A stretch of 64,000 nucleotides of DNA from Variovorax paradoxus. GTDB lineage: Bacteria; Pseudomonadota; Gammaproteobacteria; Burkholderiales; Burkholderiaceae_C. The stretch lies in contig NZ_CP045644.1 in NCBI RefSeq assembly GCF_009498455.1, positions 558,001-622,000 of the forward strand, in the 5' to 3' direction. Shown in pieces: positions 47,187 to 55,900 of this stretch (the first letter of the stretch is position 1; each line of letters starts with the position of its first letter). Below the pieces are notes generated by a model. The model searched no databases. It was not told the origin of the DNA and was given only the letters and a program-made list of their open reading frames with translations. Position numbers and translations under genes: made by a program.

Positions 47187-48452
47187 TCAGCCGACGCCGA
47201 TGCCGGCGTCGCGCACCCGTTCGCTGCACTCGAACTCGCGGTTGATCCAGCGCGCGTCGCGCCGCTCCACGCGGCGGATGTAGACCGACTGCACCACGTC
47301 GCGCGTGTGGGCGTCGATCTCGACCGGTCCGCGCGGGCTGTCCAGCCGCAGGCCGCGGAACGCATCCACCAGCCGTTCGGCGCCCGCCTTGCCGCCGCGC
47401 GCACCCGGCGCGCTCAGGGCCGCATCGATGGCCGCGAGCCCGTCGTGGGCTGCCACGGCAAAGTAGCCCGGGCGCAGGTGGCTGCCGTACTCGGTTTCGA
47501 AGGCGCCCGCGAAGCGCCGGTTGGCCGGCGACTCGTGGGCGAAGGAATAGTGGTGGCTGGTGACCAGCCCCTCGGCCAGTTCGCCGATGCCGTCCAGGTA
47601 GTGGTCGTCGGTGGCGTCGCCCGTGGCGAGCAGGCGGATGCCGGTGTCGGCCATGCCGCGGTCGCGCCAGAACTTCAGGAAGATGGCCGGCATCTGGCCC
47701 GACGGCAGGAAGAAGAACACGGCCTGCGGCTTCAGCTCGCGCAGGCGCAGCATGTAGGCCGAGTAGTCGAGGGTGTTCAGCGGCACGCGCAGCATCGCCC
47801 CCACGCGGCCGCCGCCCGCGGTGATGCCGGAGACAAACGCGCTTTCGGCGTCCACGCCCGAGGCGTAGTCGGCCACCACGGTGCACACATCGCGCAGCCC
47901 CTGCTGCAGCGCCCAGCGCGCCAGCGGCGCCGTGACCTGCGCGATGGTGAACGACACCCGCACCATGAACGGCGAGCGCCCGGTGATGCCCGAGGAGGCG
48001 GCGTTCATGATCACGGTCGGCACGCGCGCCTGCGTGGCGACGGCGCCGACGGCGTAGGCGTTGGAGCTGAAGTCCAGCCCCGTGAGCAGGTCGACGCGTT
48101 CGCTCTCGATGAGGTCTTGCGCCTGGCGCCGTGCCTGTTCGGGCGCGCTGCCGGGCACGTCGCGGCGCAGGAGCTCGACCGGCCGGCCCGCGATCTGCTG
48201 CTTGTGGTCGGCCAGCCAGACCGCCATGCCGGCGTCGAACTGGCGCCCACCGCCCGCATAAGGCCCCGACCACGAGCCGATGACCCCGATGCGCAACGGC
48301 CGCACGCGCGCCAGCACCAGCGAGGGCGCCGCGAGCGAGCCTGCGAGTAAGCCCAAAGCATGCCGGCGCGTGGGCCCGAATGCTACTTTTTCAGTAGCAC
48401 GCATCGCCCGTGTGGCGGGCGCTGTGGGCGAGTTGATGTCTGGAGCAGGCAC
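47187..48452 (-). CDS. Branched-chain-type ABC transporter substrate-binding protein
   Basis: A 421-residue periplasmic-binding fold type I receptor of the LivK/urea group: LRIGVIGSWSGPYAGGGRQFDAGMAVW, RPVELLRRDVPGSAPEQARRQAQDLI and GPVEIDAHTRDVVQSVYIRRV. A twin-arginine-like signal TRRHALGLLAGSLAAPSLVLA is present. The start is uncertain: MRATEK at 48404 gives a shorter, more usual N-terminus. The 48382-48398 segment GCTACT-TTTTC-AGTAGC is a small hairpin inside the 5' end. No permease or ATPase genes are nearby, so it is an orphan receptor. Confidence 0.85.
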   Translation of the reverse strand: MPAPDINSPTAPATRAMRATEKVAFGPTRRHALGLLAGSLAAPSLVLARVRPLRIGVIGSWSGPYAGGGRQFDAGMAVWLADHKQQIAGRPVELLRRDVPGSAPEQARRQAQDLIESERVDLLTGLDFSSNAYAVGAVATQARVPTVIMNAASSGITGRSPFMVRVSFTIAQVTAPLARWALQQGLRDVCTVVADYASGVDAESAFVSGITAGGGRVGAMLRVPLNTLDYSAYMLRLRELKPQAVFFFLPSGQMPAIFLKFWRDRGMADTGIRLLATGDATDDHYLDGIGELAEGLVTSHHYSFAHESPANRRFAGAFETEYGSHLRPGYFAVAAHDGLAAIDAALSAPGARGGKAGAERLVDAFRGLRLDSPRGPVEIDAHTRDVVQSVYIRRVERRDARWINREFECSERVRDAGIGVG

Positions 48453-48500
48453 GAGGAACAGTGTACGCAGCCACCGTCCGCAAGCAAGCCCACGGAAGGC

Positions 48501-49265
48501 TTAGACCTTCGAGAAATCGGGCTTGCGCTTCTCCATGAAGGCGCCGAACGCTTCCTTGGCGGCCGGCTCGCGCAGCATGCGGCCGAAGCTCGCACCTTCT
48601 TCGCCCATGCGCTCGAGCACGGCGGGCATCTGCGTCTTCTTCAGCAGGCGCTTGGTTTCGATCAGCGCGCTCAGCGGCTTGGCGGCGAGCTTGCGGGCCT
48701 GCGTCTGTGCGATGCCGTTGGCCTCGGTCGGCGGCACGACGCGGTTGACCAGGCCCACTTCGAGCGCGGCCTCGGCCATGAAGGGCTCGCCCAGCAGCAG
48801 GGCTTCGGCGGCGCGGTGGTAGCCCAGCATCTGCGGCACCAGCAGGCTCGACGCGGCCTCGGGGCACAGGCCCAGGTTCACGAAGGGCATCGAGAAGGCC
48901 GCGTTGTCGCCCGCATAGACGAGGTCGCAGTGGAACAGCATCGTGGTGCCGATGCCCACGGCCGGGCCGCACACGGCGGCGACGATCGGCTTCGGAAAGG
49001 TCGCGATGCCGCGCAGGAAGCGGAACACCGGCGATTCGGTGTTGGCGGGCGGCGCATTGAGGAAGTCGCCGATGTCGTTGCCGGCACTGAAGATCGTCGG
49101 GTCGCCCTGGAACAGCACGCAGCGCACAGCCGCGTCGCTCTCGGCCGTGGCGAGCGCGTCGGCCATCGCGGCGTACATGCTGCTGGTGATCGAGTTCTTC
49201 TTGTCGACGCGGTTGAAGGTGATGGTCATCACGCCGGCTTCGGTGTGGACGAGGATGTCGCTCAT
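48501..49265 (-). CDS. Enoyl-CoA hydratase/isomerase family protein
   Basis: A 254-residue crotonase-fold protein. Oxyanion segments are FQGDPTIFSAGNDIGDFLN and VCGPAVGIGTTMLFHCDLVYAGD; the later AFSMPFVNLGLCPEAASSLL lacks the paired hydratase glutamates in their usual form, which is common in isomerase/Delta3-Delta2 types. It is the end gene of the fatty-acid set of the minus strand. A family B repeat lies between it and the isomerase gene. Confidence 0.88.
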   Translation of the reverse strand: MSDILVHTEAGVMTITFNRVDKKNSITSSMYAAMADALATAESDAAVRCVLFQGDPTIFSAGNDIGDFLNAPPANTESPVFRFLRGIATFPKPIVAAVCGPAVGIGTTMLFHCDLVYAGDNAAFSMPFVNLGLCPEAASSLLVPQMLGYHRAAEALLLGEPFMAEAALEVGLVNRVVPPTEANGIAQTQARKLAAKPLSALIETKRLLKKTQMPAVLERMGEEGASFGRMLREPAAKEAFGAFMEKRKPDFSKV

Positions 49266-49324
49266 GGGATTTCCTTGAAACAAAAAATGGACAACGCCAC
49301 GCATCGAGCGTGGCTCCTTCGGGA

Positions 49325-49411
49325 GACACCGCGGAACCGGCTTTGCCGGGCCGCAGGTGTCGCCCCCTGCAAGGGGGTTGGCGGCCACACGAAGTGGGCA
49401 AGCCTGGGGGT
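49325..49411. repeat. Interspersed repeat, family B copy 2
   Basis: About 87 bp matching 37376-37465 with few differences; carries CCGGC-TTT-GCCGG and CCCCC-TGCAA-GGGGG hairpins. It lies between the enoyl-CoA hydratase start and the isomerase stop. Same orientation as copy 1. Confidence 0.8.
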
Positions 49412-49416
49412 GTGCA

Positions 49417-50007
49417 TCAGGTCAGGGCTTCGCGGACAAAGTCGAGGCGGTCCTGGCCCCAGAACATCTGATCGCCGACGAACATGGTGGGCGCGCCGAA
49501 CACGCCGCGTTCCACCGCCTCTTGCGTGACCGCCTTGAGGCGGTCCTTGGTCTCCTGCGCGCCGGCCAGCGCGAGCAGGCCCGCGGCGTCGAAGCCCGCA
49601 TTTTGCAAGACGGCGCCGACGGTCGCGGGGTCGTTGAGGTTCTTCGGCTCGACCCACATCGCATGGAACACGGCATCGACGTACGCGCCGAAACGTTCGG
49701 GTGCCGTCATCTGCACGCCGGTCGCGCCGCGCATCAGCAGCAGCGTGTTGATCGGGAAATGCGGGTTGTGCGCGAAGGGCACGCCGTAGCGCTTGGAGAA
49801 ACGCTGCAGGTCGGTCGTGAGGTACGGGCCCTTGGCCTTGATCTCGGCCGGCGAATGGTTGCCCGTGGCCTGGAACACGCCGCCGAGCAGCATGGGCTTC
49901 CAGACCAGCTCGGCGCCGGTGTCGGCGCACACGTGCGGCAGCTGCGTGGCGGCCAGGTAGGCGGCGGGGCTGCCGACGTCGAAATAGAAATCGACGGTTT
50001 TCGTCAT
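49417..50007 (-). CDS. 2-hydroxychromene-2-carboxylate isomerase / DsbA-family protein
   Basis: A 196-residue thioredoxin-fold protein of the kappa-GST/HCCA isomerase group. Opens MTKTVDFYFDVGSPAAYLAATQLP, where the serine takes the place of the DsbA CXXC cysteine and contacts glutathione. Conserved FVGDQMFWGQDRLDFV is at the C-terminus. HCCA isomerases act in naphthalene degradation, but here the neighbours are fatty-acid enzymes, so a different glutathione-linked role is likely. Its start is 49 bp after the SDR gene's end on the same strand. Confidence 0.88.
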   Translation of the reverse strand: MTKTVDFYFDVGSPAAYLAATQLPHVCADTGAELVWKPMLLGGVFQATGNHSPAEIKAKGPYLTTDLQRFSKRYGVPFAHNPHFPINTLLLMRGATGVQMTAPERFGAYVDAVFHAMWVEPKNLNDPATVGAVLQNAGFDAAGLLALAGAQETKDRLKAVTQEAVERGVFGAPTMFVGDQMFWGQDRLDFVREALT

Positions 50008-50056
50008 GGTGTCGTCTCCTTGAGGCTGTGTGTCGCGGCGCGAAGCTCGGCGCCGG

Positions 50057-50803
50057 TCAGAACTTCTCGGACCAGGGGCGCAGGTCGAGCTCGTGCGTCC
50101 ACGCATCGCGCGGCTGCGCGTGCAGCATCCAGTAGCTGTCGGCGATGTGGTTCGGGTTCAGGATGCCGTCGCTGTCCTTCAGCGCATAGCGCTCGGGGAA
50201 ATTGCTGCGGATGAACTCGGTGTCGATGGCACCGTCGACCACCACATGCGCGACGTGGATGCCCTGCGGCCCCAGCTCCCGCGCCATCGATTGGGCCAAC
50301 GCGCGCAAGGCCATCTTGGCGCCCGAGAAGGCACCGAAGTTGGCTGCACCGCGCAGCGACGCCGTCGCACCGGTGAAGATGATCGTGCCGCGATGAGCGC
50401 CCGTCGGCATCTCGCGCGCCACCATGCGCTTGGCCACTTCGCGGCCGTTGAGGAAGCCCGAGAAGCAGGCCATCTCCCACACCTTGAAGTACTTGCGCGC
50501 GGACTCGGTGAGGATGCTCTCCGGCACGTTGGCGCCGATGTTGAACACCATCACCTCGATCGGCCCGACGGTCGATTCGATCTGCTCGATGAGCGCCACC
50601 ACTTCTTCTTCCTTGCGTGCATCGCAAGCGAAGGCGTGGGCCCGGCCGCCGTCGGCCTCGATCTGCGCCACCAGCGGCTGCAGCTTGTCGAGGCTGCGCC
50701 GCGTGACGCAGGTGGCGTAGCCCTCGCGCGCGAAACGGCGGGCAATGGCGCCGCCGGTGGCGTCTCCTGCGCCGACGATCAATGCAGCTTTGGTGAGTGC
50801 CAT
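50057..50803 (-). CDS. SDR-family oxidoreductase with Tyr-to-Phe change
   Basis: A 248-residue short-chain dehydrogenase-like protein. The nucleotide-binding loop is VGAGDATGGAIARR, and NIGAN replaces the usual NNAG. The catalytic YxxxK reads F159-SGAK: tyrosine is phenylalanine, lysine remains. The serine position also differs (TGATASLRG). It could still bind NAD(P) but normal SDR chemistry is doubtful; it may be an inactive or specialised member. Adjacent thioesterase is 4 bp upstream. Confidence 0.85.
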   Translation of the reverse strand: MALTKAALIVGAGDATGGAIARRFAREGYATCVTRRSLDKLQPLVAQIEADGGRAHAFACDARKEEEVVALIEQIESTVGPIEVMVFNIGANVPESILTESARKYFKVWEMACFSGFLNGREVAKRMVAREMPTGAHRGTIIFTGATASLRGAANFGAFSGAKMALRALAQSMARELGPQGIHVAHVVVDGAIDTEFIRSNFPERYALKDSDGILNPNHIADSYWMLHAQPRDAWTHELDLRPWSEKF

Positions 50804-50807
50804 CGGG

Positions 50808-51644
50808 TCATTCCTTGTAGTAGACGATCTGGTTCGAGGTGGCGAGCAGCGCGCCCTTCTCGCTCCACAGCTGCGCCTTCTGGTCGAAGAAGCCGTTGAA
50901 GAACTGCTGCCCCGCCGCGCAGCCCAGCAGGTAGCCCGTGCCGACCTCGGCCAGCTCGGCGGCGCCGACATGGAAGTACGTGGTGATCGACACCGTGCCC
51001 GCGGGCACGTGCTTGGCGCGGCGCAGCCAGACGCGCGGATAGAACACGTCGCTCAATGCGGCGAGCGAGGCGAAGTCGAGCGGGCGGGCCTGCGCGTCGC
51101 GCACCCAGATGCGGGTCTCGCTGTGCTGCAGGCTGCCGTCCCATTTCGAGGGAATGCCGCCGCTGAACGGACGCATCTCGTACTGATCGAGCCAGGCCAC
51201 GCCCGACGGGCCGATGCTCATGCGATCGACCGACGCGGGCGTCGGCGCCTCGGGCATGGTGAGGTCGGCCTGGCTCCAGGTGTCGCGACGCGCGGCCGTC
51301 ACCACCGTGGCGGTGGTCGTCATGTTCGCCGTGCCGTCGGCACCCGGCTGTGTGATCGTCACCGTCCAGTGTTGCGTCGAGCGGTTGGTGCGCACGGCGA
51401 TGGCCTGGATGTCGAACGCGCCCTCGCCGAGCGCGGCCGCGTAGTTGACCGTCAACGCGATGGGCGTGCCGAGCAGGTCGGGGTGCTGGAGCACCGACTG
51501 CAGCGCCAGCGCCGCAGTGGTGCCGCCGAACGGACCGACCATGTTCCAGTAGTCGGGACTCGTGGTGCCGGTGAAGTGCCCCACGCGGATGTCGCTGTGG
51601 TGCAGGGCCAGGGCTTTGTCGAAGGGGTGTGGGGTCGTGCGCAT
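50808..51644 (-). CDS. Acyl-CoA thioesterase (TesB-like double hotdog)
   Basis: A 278-residue protein with two hotdog halves, as in the TesB family: GGTTAALALQSVLQHPDLLGTPIALTVNY in the first half and VSITTYFHVGAAELAEVGTGYLLG in the second. Catalytic aspartate region (PLDFASLAALSD) is visible. It should hydrolyse long- or medium-chain acyl-CoA. The ATG at 51644 follows 148 bp of spacer after the thiolase gene, so it may have its own promoter or be part of the minus-strand fatty-acid operon. Confidence 0.85.
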   Translation of the reverse strand: MRTTPHPFDKALALHHSDIRVGHFTGTTSPDYWNMVGPFGGTTAALALQSVLQHPDLLGTPIALTVNYAAALGEGAFDIQAIAVRTNRSTQHWTVTITQPGADGTANMTTTATVVTAARRDTWSQADLTMPEAPTPASVDRMSIGPSGVAWLDQYEMRPFSGGIPSKWDGSLQHSETRIWVRDAQARPLDFASLAALSDVFYPRVWLRRAKHVPAGTVSITTYFHVGAAELAEVGTGYLLGCAAGQQFFNGFFDQKAQLWSEKGALLATSNQIVYYKE

Positions 51645-51792
51645 GGTGATCAGCAGTGTGCCTCCGGTCGATGACCTCACGCAGTCGTGTGCGGGACGTT
51701 GGCGTGCTGCACTGCGGCACGCACCGGGGGCCATGCACCGCCCGCACGGAACTGCTGCTGCGTGCCGTGCATGGCCGTGATTCCCCTGCCGA

Positions 51793-52989
51793 TCAGACCC
51801 GCTCGAAGATGCCGGCGGCGCCTTGGCCCATGCCCACGCACATCGTGACCATGCCGTACTTCAGCTTCTCGCGGCGCAGCGCATGCACCACGGTCGCCGC
51901 GCGGATCGCGCCGGTCGCGCCGAGCGGGTGGCCCAGCGCAATCGCGCCGCCCATCGGGTTGACCTTCGACGGATCGAGCCCCAGCGTGTTCATCACCGCG
52001 AGCGATTGCGCGGCGAAGGCTTCGTTGAGTTCGAACCAGTCGATGTCTTCGTGCTTCAGACCGGCGTAGCGCAATGCAGCGGGAATCGCCTCGATCGGGC
52101 CGATGCCCATGATGTGCGGCGGCACGCCCTTGCTGGCGAAGCTCACGAAGCGTGCGAGCGGCGTGAGGCCGTACTGCTTGATGGCCTTCTCGCTCGCCAG
52201 GATCAGCGCGCCCGCGCCGTCGGAGGTCTGCGAGCTGTTGCCGGCGGTCACGGTGCCGCGTGCGGCGAACACGGTGCGCAGCTTGGCCAGGCCCTCGAGG
52301 CTGGTGTCGGGGCGTGCGCCTTCATCGAGGCTCACGGTGCGGGTTTTGGCGATGGCCTCGCCGGTGGCCAGGTCCGGCGTGCGGTCGGTCACTTCGATCG
52401 GCGTGATCTCGTCGGCGAACTTGCCGGCGGCCTGTGCGGCCAATGCCTTCTGGTGCGAGGCGAGCGCGAACGCGTCCTGCGCCTCGCGGCTCACCTTCCA
52501 CTGCTGCGCGACCTTCTCGGCCGTGAGGCCCATGCCGTAGGCGATGCCCACGTCACCTTCGCGCTCGAAGATCGAGGGCGACAGCGAGGGCGAATTGCCC
52601 ATCATCGGCACCATGCTCATGCTCTCGACGCCGGCCGCGATCATCACGTCGGCCTCGCCGACGCGGATGCGGTCCGCCGCCATCTGCACCGCGGAGAGAC
52701 CCGAGGCGCAGAAGCGGTTGACGGTGATGCCACCGATGCTGGTCGGCAAGCCGGCGAGCACCGCGCCGATGCGCGCGACGTTCAGGCCCTGCTGCGATTC
52801 GGGAATCGCGCAGCCGCAGATGATGTCTTCGATGGCCTTCGGGTCGAGGCCCGGCACGGCGGCCAGCGCTGCCTTCAGCGTGGTCGCGAGCAGGTCGTCG
52901 GGGCGGTAGTTGCGGAAGTAGCCGCGGTGGGATTTGCCGATGGGGGTGCGGGTGGCGGAGACGATGTAGGCGTCTTGAATCTGTTTCAT
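51793..52989 (-). CDS. fadA: 3-ketoacyl-CoA thiolase
   Basis: A 398-residue thiolase. Catalytic Cys94 in [29 protein letters not shown] and the C-terminal MCVGMGQG. It pairs with the 799-residue hydratase/dehydrogenase encoded upstream for beta-oxidation. Its ATG at 52989 overlaps the stop of the DUF559 gene (ATGA), so the intruding nuclease gene and fadA may be co-translated. A longer upstream frame is just repeat-coded sequence. Confidence 0.93.
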   Translation of the reverse strand: MKQIQDAYIVSATRTPIGKSHRGYFRNYRPDDLLATTLKAALAAVPGLDPKAIEDIICGCAIPESQQGLNVARIGAVLAGLPTSIGGITVNRFCASGLSAVQMAADRIRVGEADVMIAAGVESMSMVPMMGNSPSLSPSIFEREGDVGIAYGMGLTAEKVAQQWKVSREAQDAFALASHQKALAAQAAGKFADEITPIEVTDRTPDLATGEAIAKTRTVSLDEGARPDTSLEGLAKLRTVFAARGTVTAGNSSQTSDGAGALILASEKAIKQYGLTPLARFVSFASKGVPPHIMGIGPIEAIPAALRYAGLKHEDIDWFELNEAFAAQSLAVMNTLGLDPSKVNPMGGAIALGHPLGATGAIRAATVVHALRREKLKYGMVTMCVGMGQGAAGIFERV

Positions 52990-53402
52990 GGATGGCTCCT
53001 GGATTGGGCTCCTTCCCCCTCTGGGGGAAGGTTGGGATGGGGGCAAGCGGCCTTCAACTCGTTCAGGCGGTTGAGAACGGCTTGCAGCATCCCCTCGAAA
53101 TTGACAAACGGATCATTCGATCCAAAGCGCAGCACCTCGAATCCTTGCGTCCGCAGGAAGGTGTCACGTTGCGCGTCGTAGCCTTTTTGGGTCTGATGCT
53201 GCGACCCGTCGAGTTCGACGATCAGCCTTGGATCGAGGCACGCAAAGTCGGCGATGTAGTTGCCAAGCGGATGCTGCCGACGGAACTTCACTCCCAGCTG
53301 CTCGCTGCGCAGCCCGCTCCAAAGCTTGCGCTCGGCGTCGGTCATCTCGCGCCGCAGGGTGCGAGCGTTCTGTTGCGCGTTGGAAGTGGATTGGTTCTGC
53401 AT
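52986..53402 (-). CDS. DUF559 nuclease-fold protein bracketed by inverted repeats
   Basis: A 138-residue DUF559 protein, a PD-(D/E)XK-like nuclease fold related to Vsr. Residues: Glu24 in AERKLW, Asp52 in YIADFACL, Glu63-Leu-Asp65 in LIVELDGSQH, and Gln68. The C-terminal 18 residues (CPHPNLPPEGEGAQSRS) are coded by a palindromic repeat at 53008-53048; a reverse copy of the same repeat (53408-53448) sits just before the start codon. It interrupts an otherwise normal fadB-fadA pair. Its function is unknown; a role in element movement or in nucleic-acid degradation is possible. Confidence 0.82.
   Translation of the reverse strand: MQNQSTSNAQQNARTLRREMTDAERKLWSGLRSEQLGVKFRRQHPLGNYIADFACLDPRLIVELDGSQHQTQKGYDAQRDTFLRTQGFEVLRFGSNDPFVNFEGMLQAVLNRLNELKAACPHPNLPPEGEGAQSRSHP
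53008..53048. repeat. Inverted repeat bracketing DUF559 gene, left arm (family A)
   Basis: 41 bp; begins GCTCCTTCCCCC and ends GATGGGGGCAAGC. Its reverse complement matches 53408-53448 at 38 of 41 positions. The following GGCCTTCAAC also resembles the 43.5-kb copies (GGCCGTCAAT). Confidence 0.85.
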
Positions 53403-53407
53403 AGGCT

Positions 53408-53448
53408 GCTTGCCCCCATCCCGGCCTTCCCCCAGAGGGGGAAGGAGG
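53408..53448. repeat. Inverted repeat bracketing DUF559 gene, right arm (family A)
   Basis: 41 bp; begins GCTTGCCCCCATCCCGG and ends GGGGAAGGAGG. It is the inverted partner of 53008-53048 and lies only 5 bp upstream of the DUF559 ATG. No clear target-site duplication is seen outside the arms. Confidence 0.85.
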
Positions 53449-53464
53449 AAGAGGGGTACCTGCT

Positions 53465-55864
53465 TCAGTTACGCACCGGCTTCCCCGTGCTCAACATCCC
53501 CATGATCCGCTCCTGCGTCTTCGGATGCACGATGAGCGAGCAGAACGCCTTGCGCTCCAGCGTCATCAGGTATTCCTCGGTCACGAGCGAGCCCGCGTCC
53601 ACGTCGCCGCCGGTGACCACGTTGGCGATCAGGCTGGCGATGTGGAAATCGTGCGCGCTGATGAAGCCGCCGTCGCGCATGTTCACGAGCTGGCCCTTGA
53701 TCGTGGCGGCGCCGCTGCGGCCGGCCACGCGGAAGGTGCGGCGCAGCGGCGGGCGGTAGCCGGCGTCGGCCATGGCCTTCGCTTGCTGCAGCGCCACGTA
53801 CAGCAGCTCGTCCTTGTTCGGCACGATCACGTCGCTGTCCAGCAGGTAGCCCAGCTTCTTCGAATCGAGCGCGCCGGTGCCCACCTTCGCCATCGCCGCG
53901 GCGGTGAAGCCTTCGGTGAGGAACGGCAGCAGGTCGGTGCCCGTGGAGGCCGAGGCGTTCTCTGCCGCGCGGCGTGCGATATACGTCAGGCCGCCCGCGC
54001 CGGGGATCAGGCCCACGCCGACTTCGACCAGGCCGATGTAGCTTTCCATCGCGACGACGCGCTTGGCCGAGTGGATGGCCAGCTCGCAGCCGCCGCCCAG
54101 TGCCATGCCGCGCACGGCCGAGATCACCGGCACGTTGGCATAACGGATCTTGAGCATGACGTTCTGCAGCTCTTCTTCCGCGCCTTCGACCGCGCCGATG
54201 CCCGCGACCACGAAGGCCGGCAGCATCGCCTGCAGGTCGGCGCCGACCGAGAAGACTTCGTCGGGCGACCAGATCACCAGGCCCTTGTACTCAGCCTCGG
54301 CCAGGTCGACCGCAGCACCGAGTGCTTCGGCCACGTCGGGGCTGATGGCATGCATCTTCGACTGGATGCTCGCAATGAGCACTTCACCGTCGAGCGTCCA
54401 CACGCGCACATCGCCTTCGTCGCTGATCGTCGTGCCGGCCGTGTGGGCATCGGCCGCGTTGGCGCCCAGCACGCTTTCGGGGAACAGCTGGCGGTCGTGC
54501 ACGGGCAGCTTGCGCTGCGGCACGAACTTGTTCTGCGAGGCGCTCCACGAGCCTTCAGGCGTGTGCACGCCACCGGCTTCGGCCACCGGGCCTTCGAACA
54601 CCCACTTCGGCAGCGGTGCGCTGCTCAGCGCCTTGCCGGCGTCGATGTCTTCCTGCACCCACTTGGCGACCTGCGCCCAGCCGGCTTCCTGCCAGAGTTC
54701 GAACGGGCCCTGCTTCATGCCGAAGCCCCAGCGCATTGCATAGTCGATGTCGCGCGCGCTCTCGGCGATGTCGGCCAGGTGCACGGCGGCGTAGTGGAAG
54801 CCGTCGCGCAGGATGGCCCAGAGGAACTGGCCCTGCGGTCCTTCGCTCTCGCGCAGCAGCTTCAGGCGCTCGCCCGCGGGCTTCTTCAGCATGCGGCCAT
54901 ACACCTCGTCGGCCTTGGCGCCGGCGGGCACGTACTCGCCGCTCTTCAGGTCGAAGCGCAGGATGTCGCGGCCGACCTTCTTGAAGAAACCGGCCTTGGC
55001 CTTCTGGCCCAGGTTGCCCAGCTCGAGCAGCTTGGCGAGCACCGGCGGCGTCGCGAAGTTGGCATAGAACGGATCGGTCTGCGCGTTCAGGTTGTCCTGC
55101 AGCGTCTTCACGACGTGGGCCATGGTGTCCAGGCCCACCACGTCGGCGGTGCGGAAGGTGCCCGAGCTCGCACGGCCCAGCTTCTTGCCGGTGAGGTCGT
55201 CGACCACGTCGGGCGTCAAACCGAACTTCTCGACTTCCTTCAGCGTGGCCAGCATCCCGGCGATGCCGACGCGGTTGGCGATGAAGTTGGGCGTGTCGTG
55301 CGCGCGCACCACGCCCTTGCCGAGCGTGCTGGTGACGAAGGCTTCGAGGTCGTCGAGCACCTGCGGCTGCGTGGTGGGCGTGTTGATCAGCTCCACCAGG
55401 AACATGTAGCGCGGCGGGTTGAAGAAGTGAATGCCGCAGAAGCGCGGCTTCAGGGCTTCAGGCAGTGCTTCGCTGAGCTTGGTGATCGACAGGCCCGAGG
55501 TGTTCGAGGCCAGGATCGAATGCTTGGCGACGTGCGGCGCGATCTTCTTGTACAGATCGAGCTTCCAGTCCATGCGCTCGGCAATGGCTTCGATGATGAG
55601 GTCGCACTCGCCGAGCTTGGCCAGATCATCGTCGTAGTTGGCCTGCTCGATCAGGCCCGCATCGGCCACGTCGCCGAGCGGCGCGGGCTTGAGCTTCTTG
55701 AGGTTGTCGATGGCGCGCGTGACGATGCCGTTCTTCGGGCCTTCTTTTGCGGCCAGGTCGAACAGCACGACAGGCACGCGCACGTTGACGAGGTGGGCGG
55801 CAATCTGCGCGCCCATCACGCCGGCGCCGAGCACGGCGACCTTCTTCACTTGAAATCGGGACAT
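53465..55864 (-). CDS. fadB: 3-hydroxyacyl-CoA dehydrogenase/enoyl-CoA hydratase fusion
   Basis: A 799-residue bifunctional enzyme with the dehydrogenase first: NAD motif VAVLGAGVMGAQIA (residues 9-22), NTSGLSI and FFNPPRYM; crotonase segment in the C-terminal third (RGMALGGGCELAIHSAKRVVA, EVGVGLIPGAGGLTYIA). This is the reverse domain order of the operon enzyme at 13.3 kb. It acts with the FadA thiolase downstream and the acyl-CoA dehydrogenase upstream in fatty-acid beta-oxidation. The DUF559 gene separates it from fadA. Confidence 0.93.
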   Translation of the reverse strand: MSRFQVKKVAVLGAGVMGAQIAAHLVNVRVPVVLFDLAAKEGPKNGIVTRAIDNLKKLKPAPLGDVADAGLIEQANYDDDLAKLGECDLIIEAIAERMDWKLDLYKKIAPHVAKHSILASNTSGLSITKLSEALPEALKPRFCGIHFFNPPRYMFLVELINTPTTQPQVLDDLEAFVTSTLGKGVVRAHDTPNFIANRVGIAGMLATLKEVEKFGLTPDVVDDLTGKKLGRASSGTFRTADVVGLDTMAHVVKTLQDNLNAQTDPFYANFATPPVLAKLLELGNLGQKAKAGFFKKVGRDILRFDLKSGEYVPAGAKADEVYGRMLKKPAGERLKLLRESEGPQGQFLWAILRDGFHYAAVHLADIAESARDIDYAMRWGFGMKQGPFELWQEAGWAQVAKWVQEDIDAGKALSSAPLPKWVFEGPVAEAGGVHTPEGSWSASQNKFVPQRKLPVHDRQLFPESVLGANAADAHTAGTTISDEGDVRVWTLDGEVLIASIQSKMHAISPDVAEALGAAVDLAEAEYKGLVIWSPDEVFSVGADLQAMLPAFVVAGIGAVEGAEEELQNVMLKIRYANVPVISAVRGMALGGGCELAIHSAKRVVAMESYIGLVEVGVGLIPGAGGLTYIARRAAENASASTGTDLLPFLTEGFTAAAMAKVGTGALDSKKLGYLLDSDVIVPNKDELLYVALQQAKAMADAGYRPPLRRTFRVAGRSGAATIKGQLVNMRDGGFISAHDFHIASLIANVVTGGDVDAGSLVTEEYLMTLERKAFCSLIVHPKTQERIMGMLSTGKPVRN

Positions 55865-55900
55865 GTTGCTTGGTATTTCTTGGATGGGTTGCGTGCAGGT

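Noticed and set aside
48382..48398. Small GCTACT hairpin as a separate mobile repeat
   Set aside because: Only six-base arms and a single copy in the window; cannot be told from chance.
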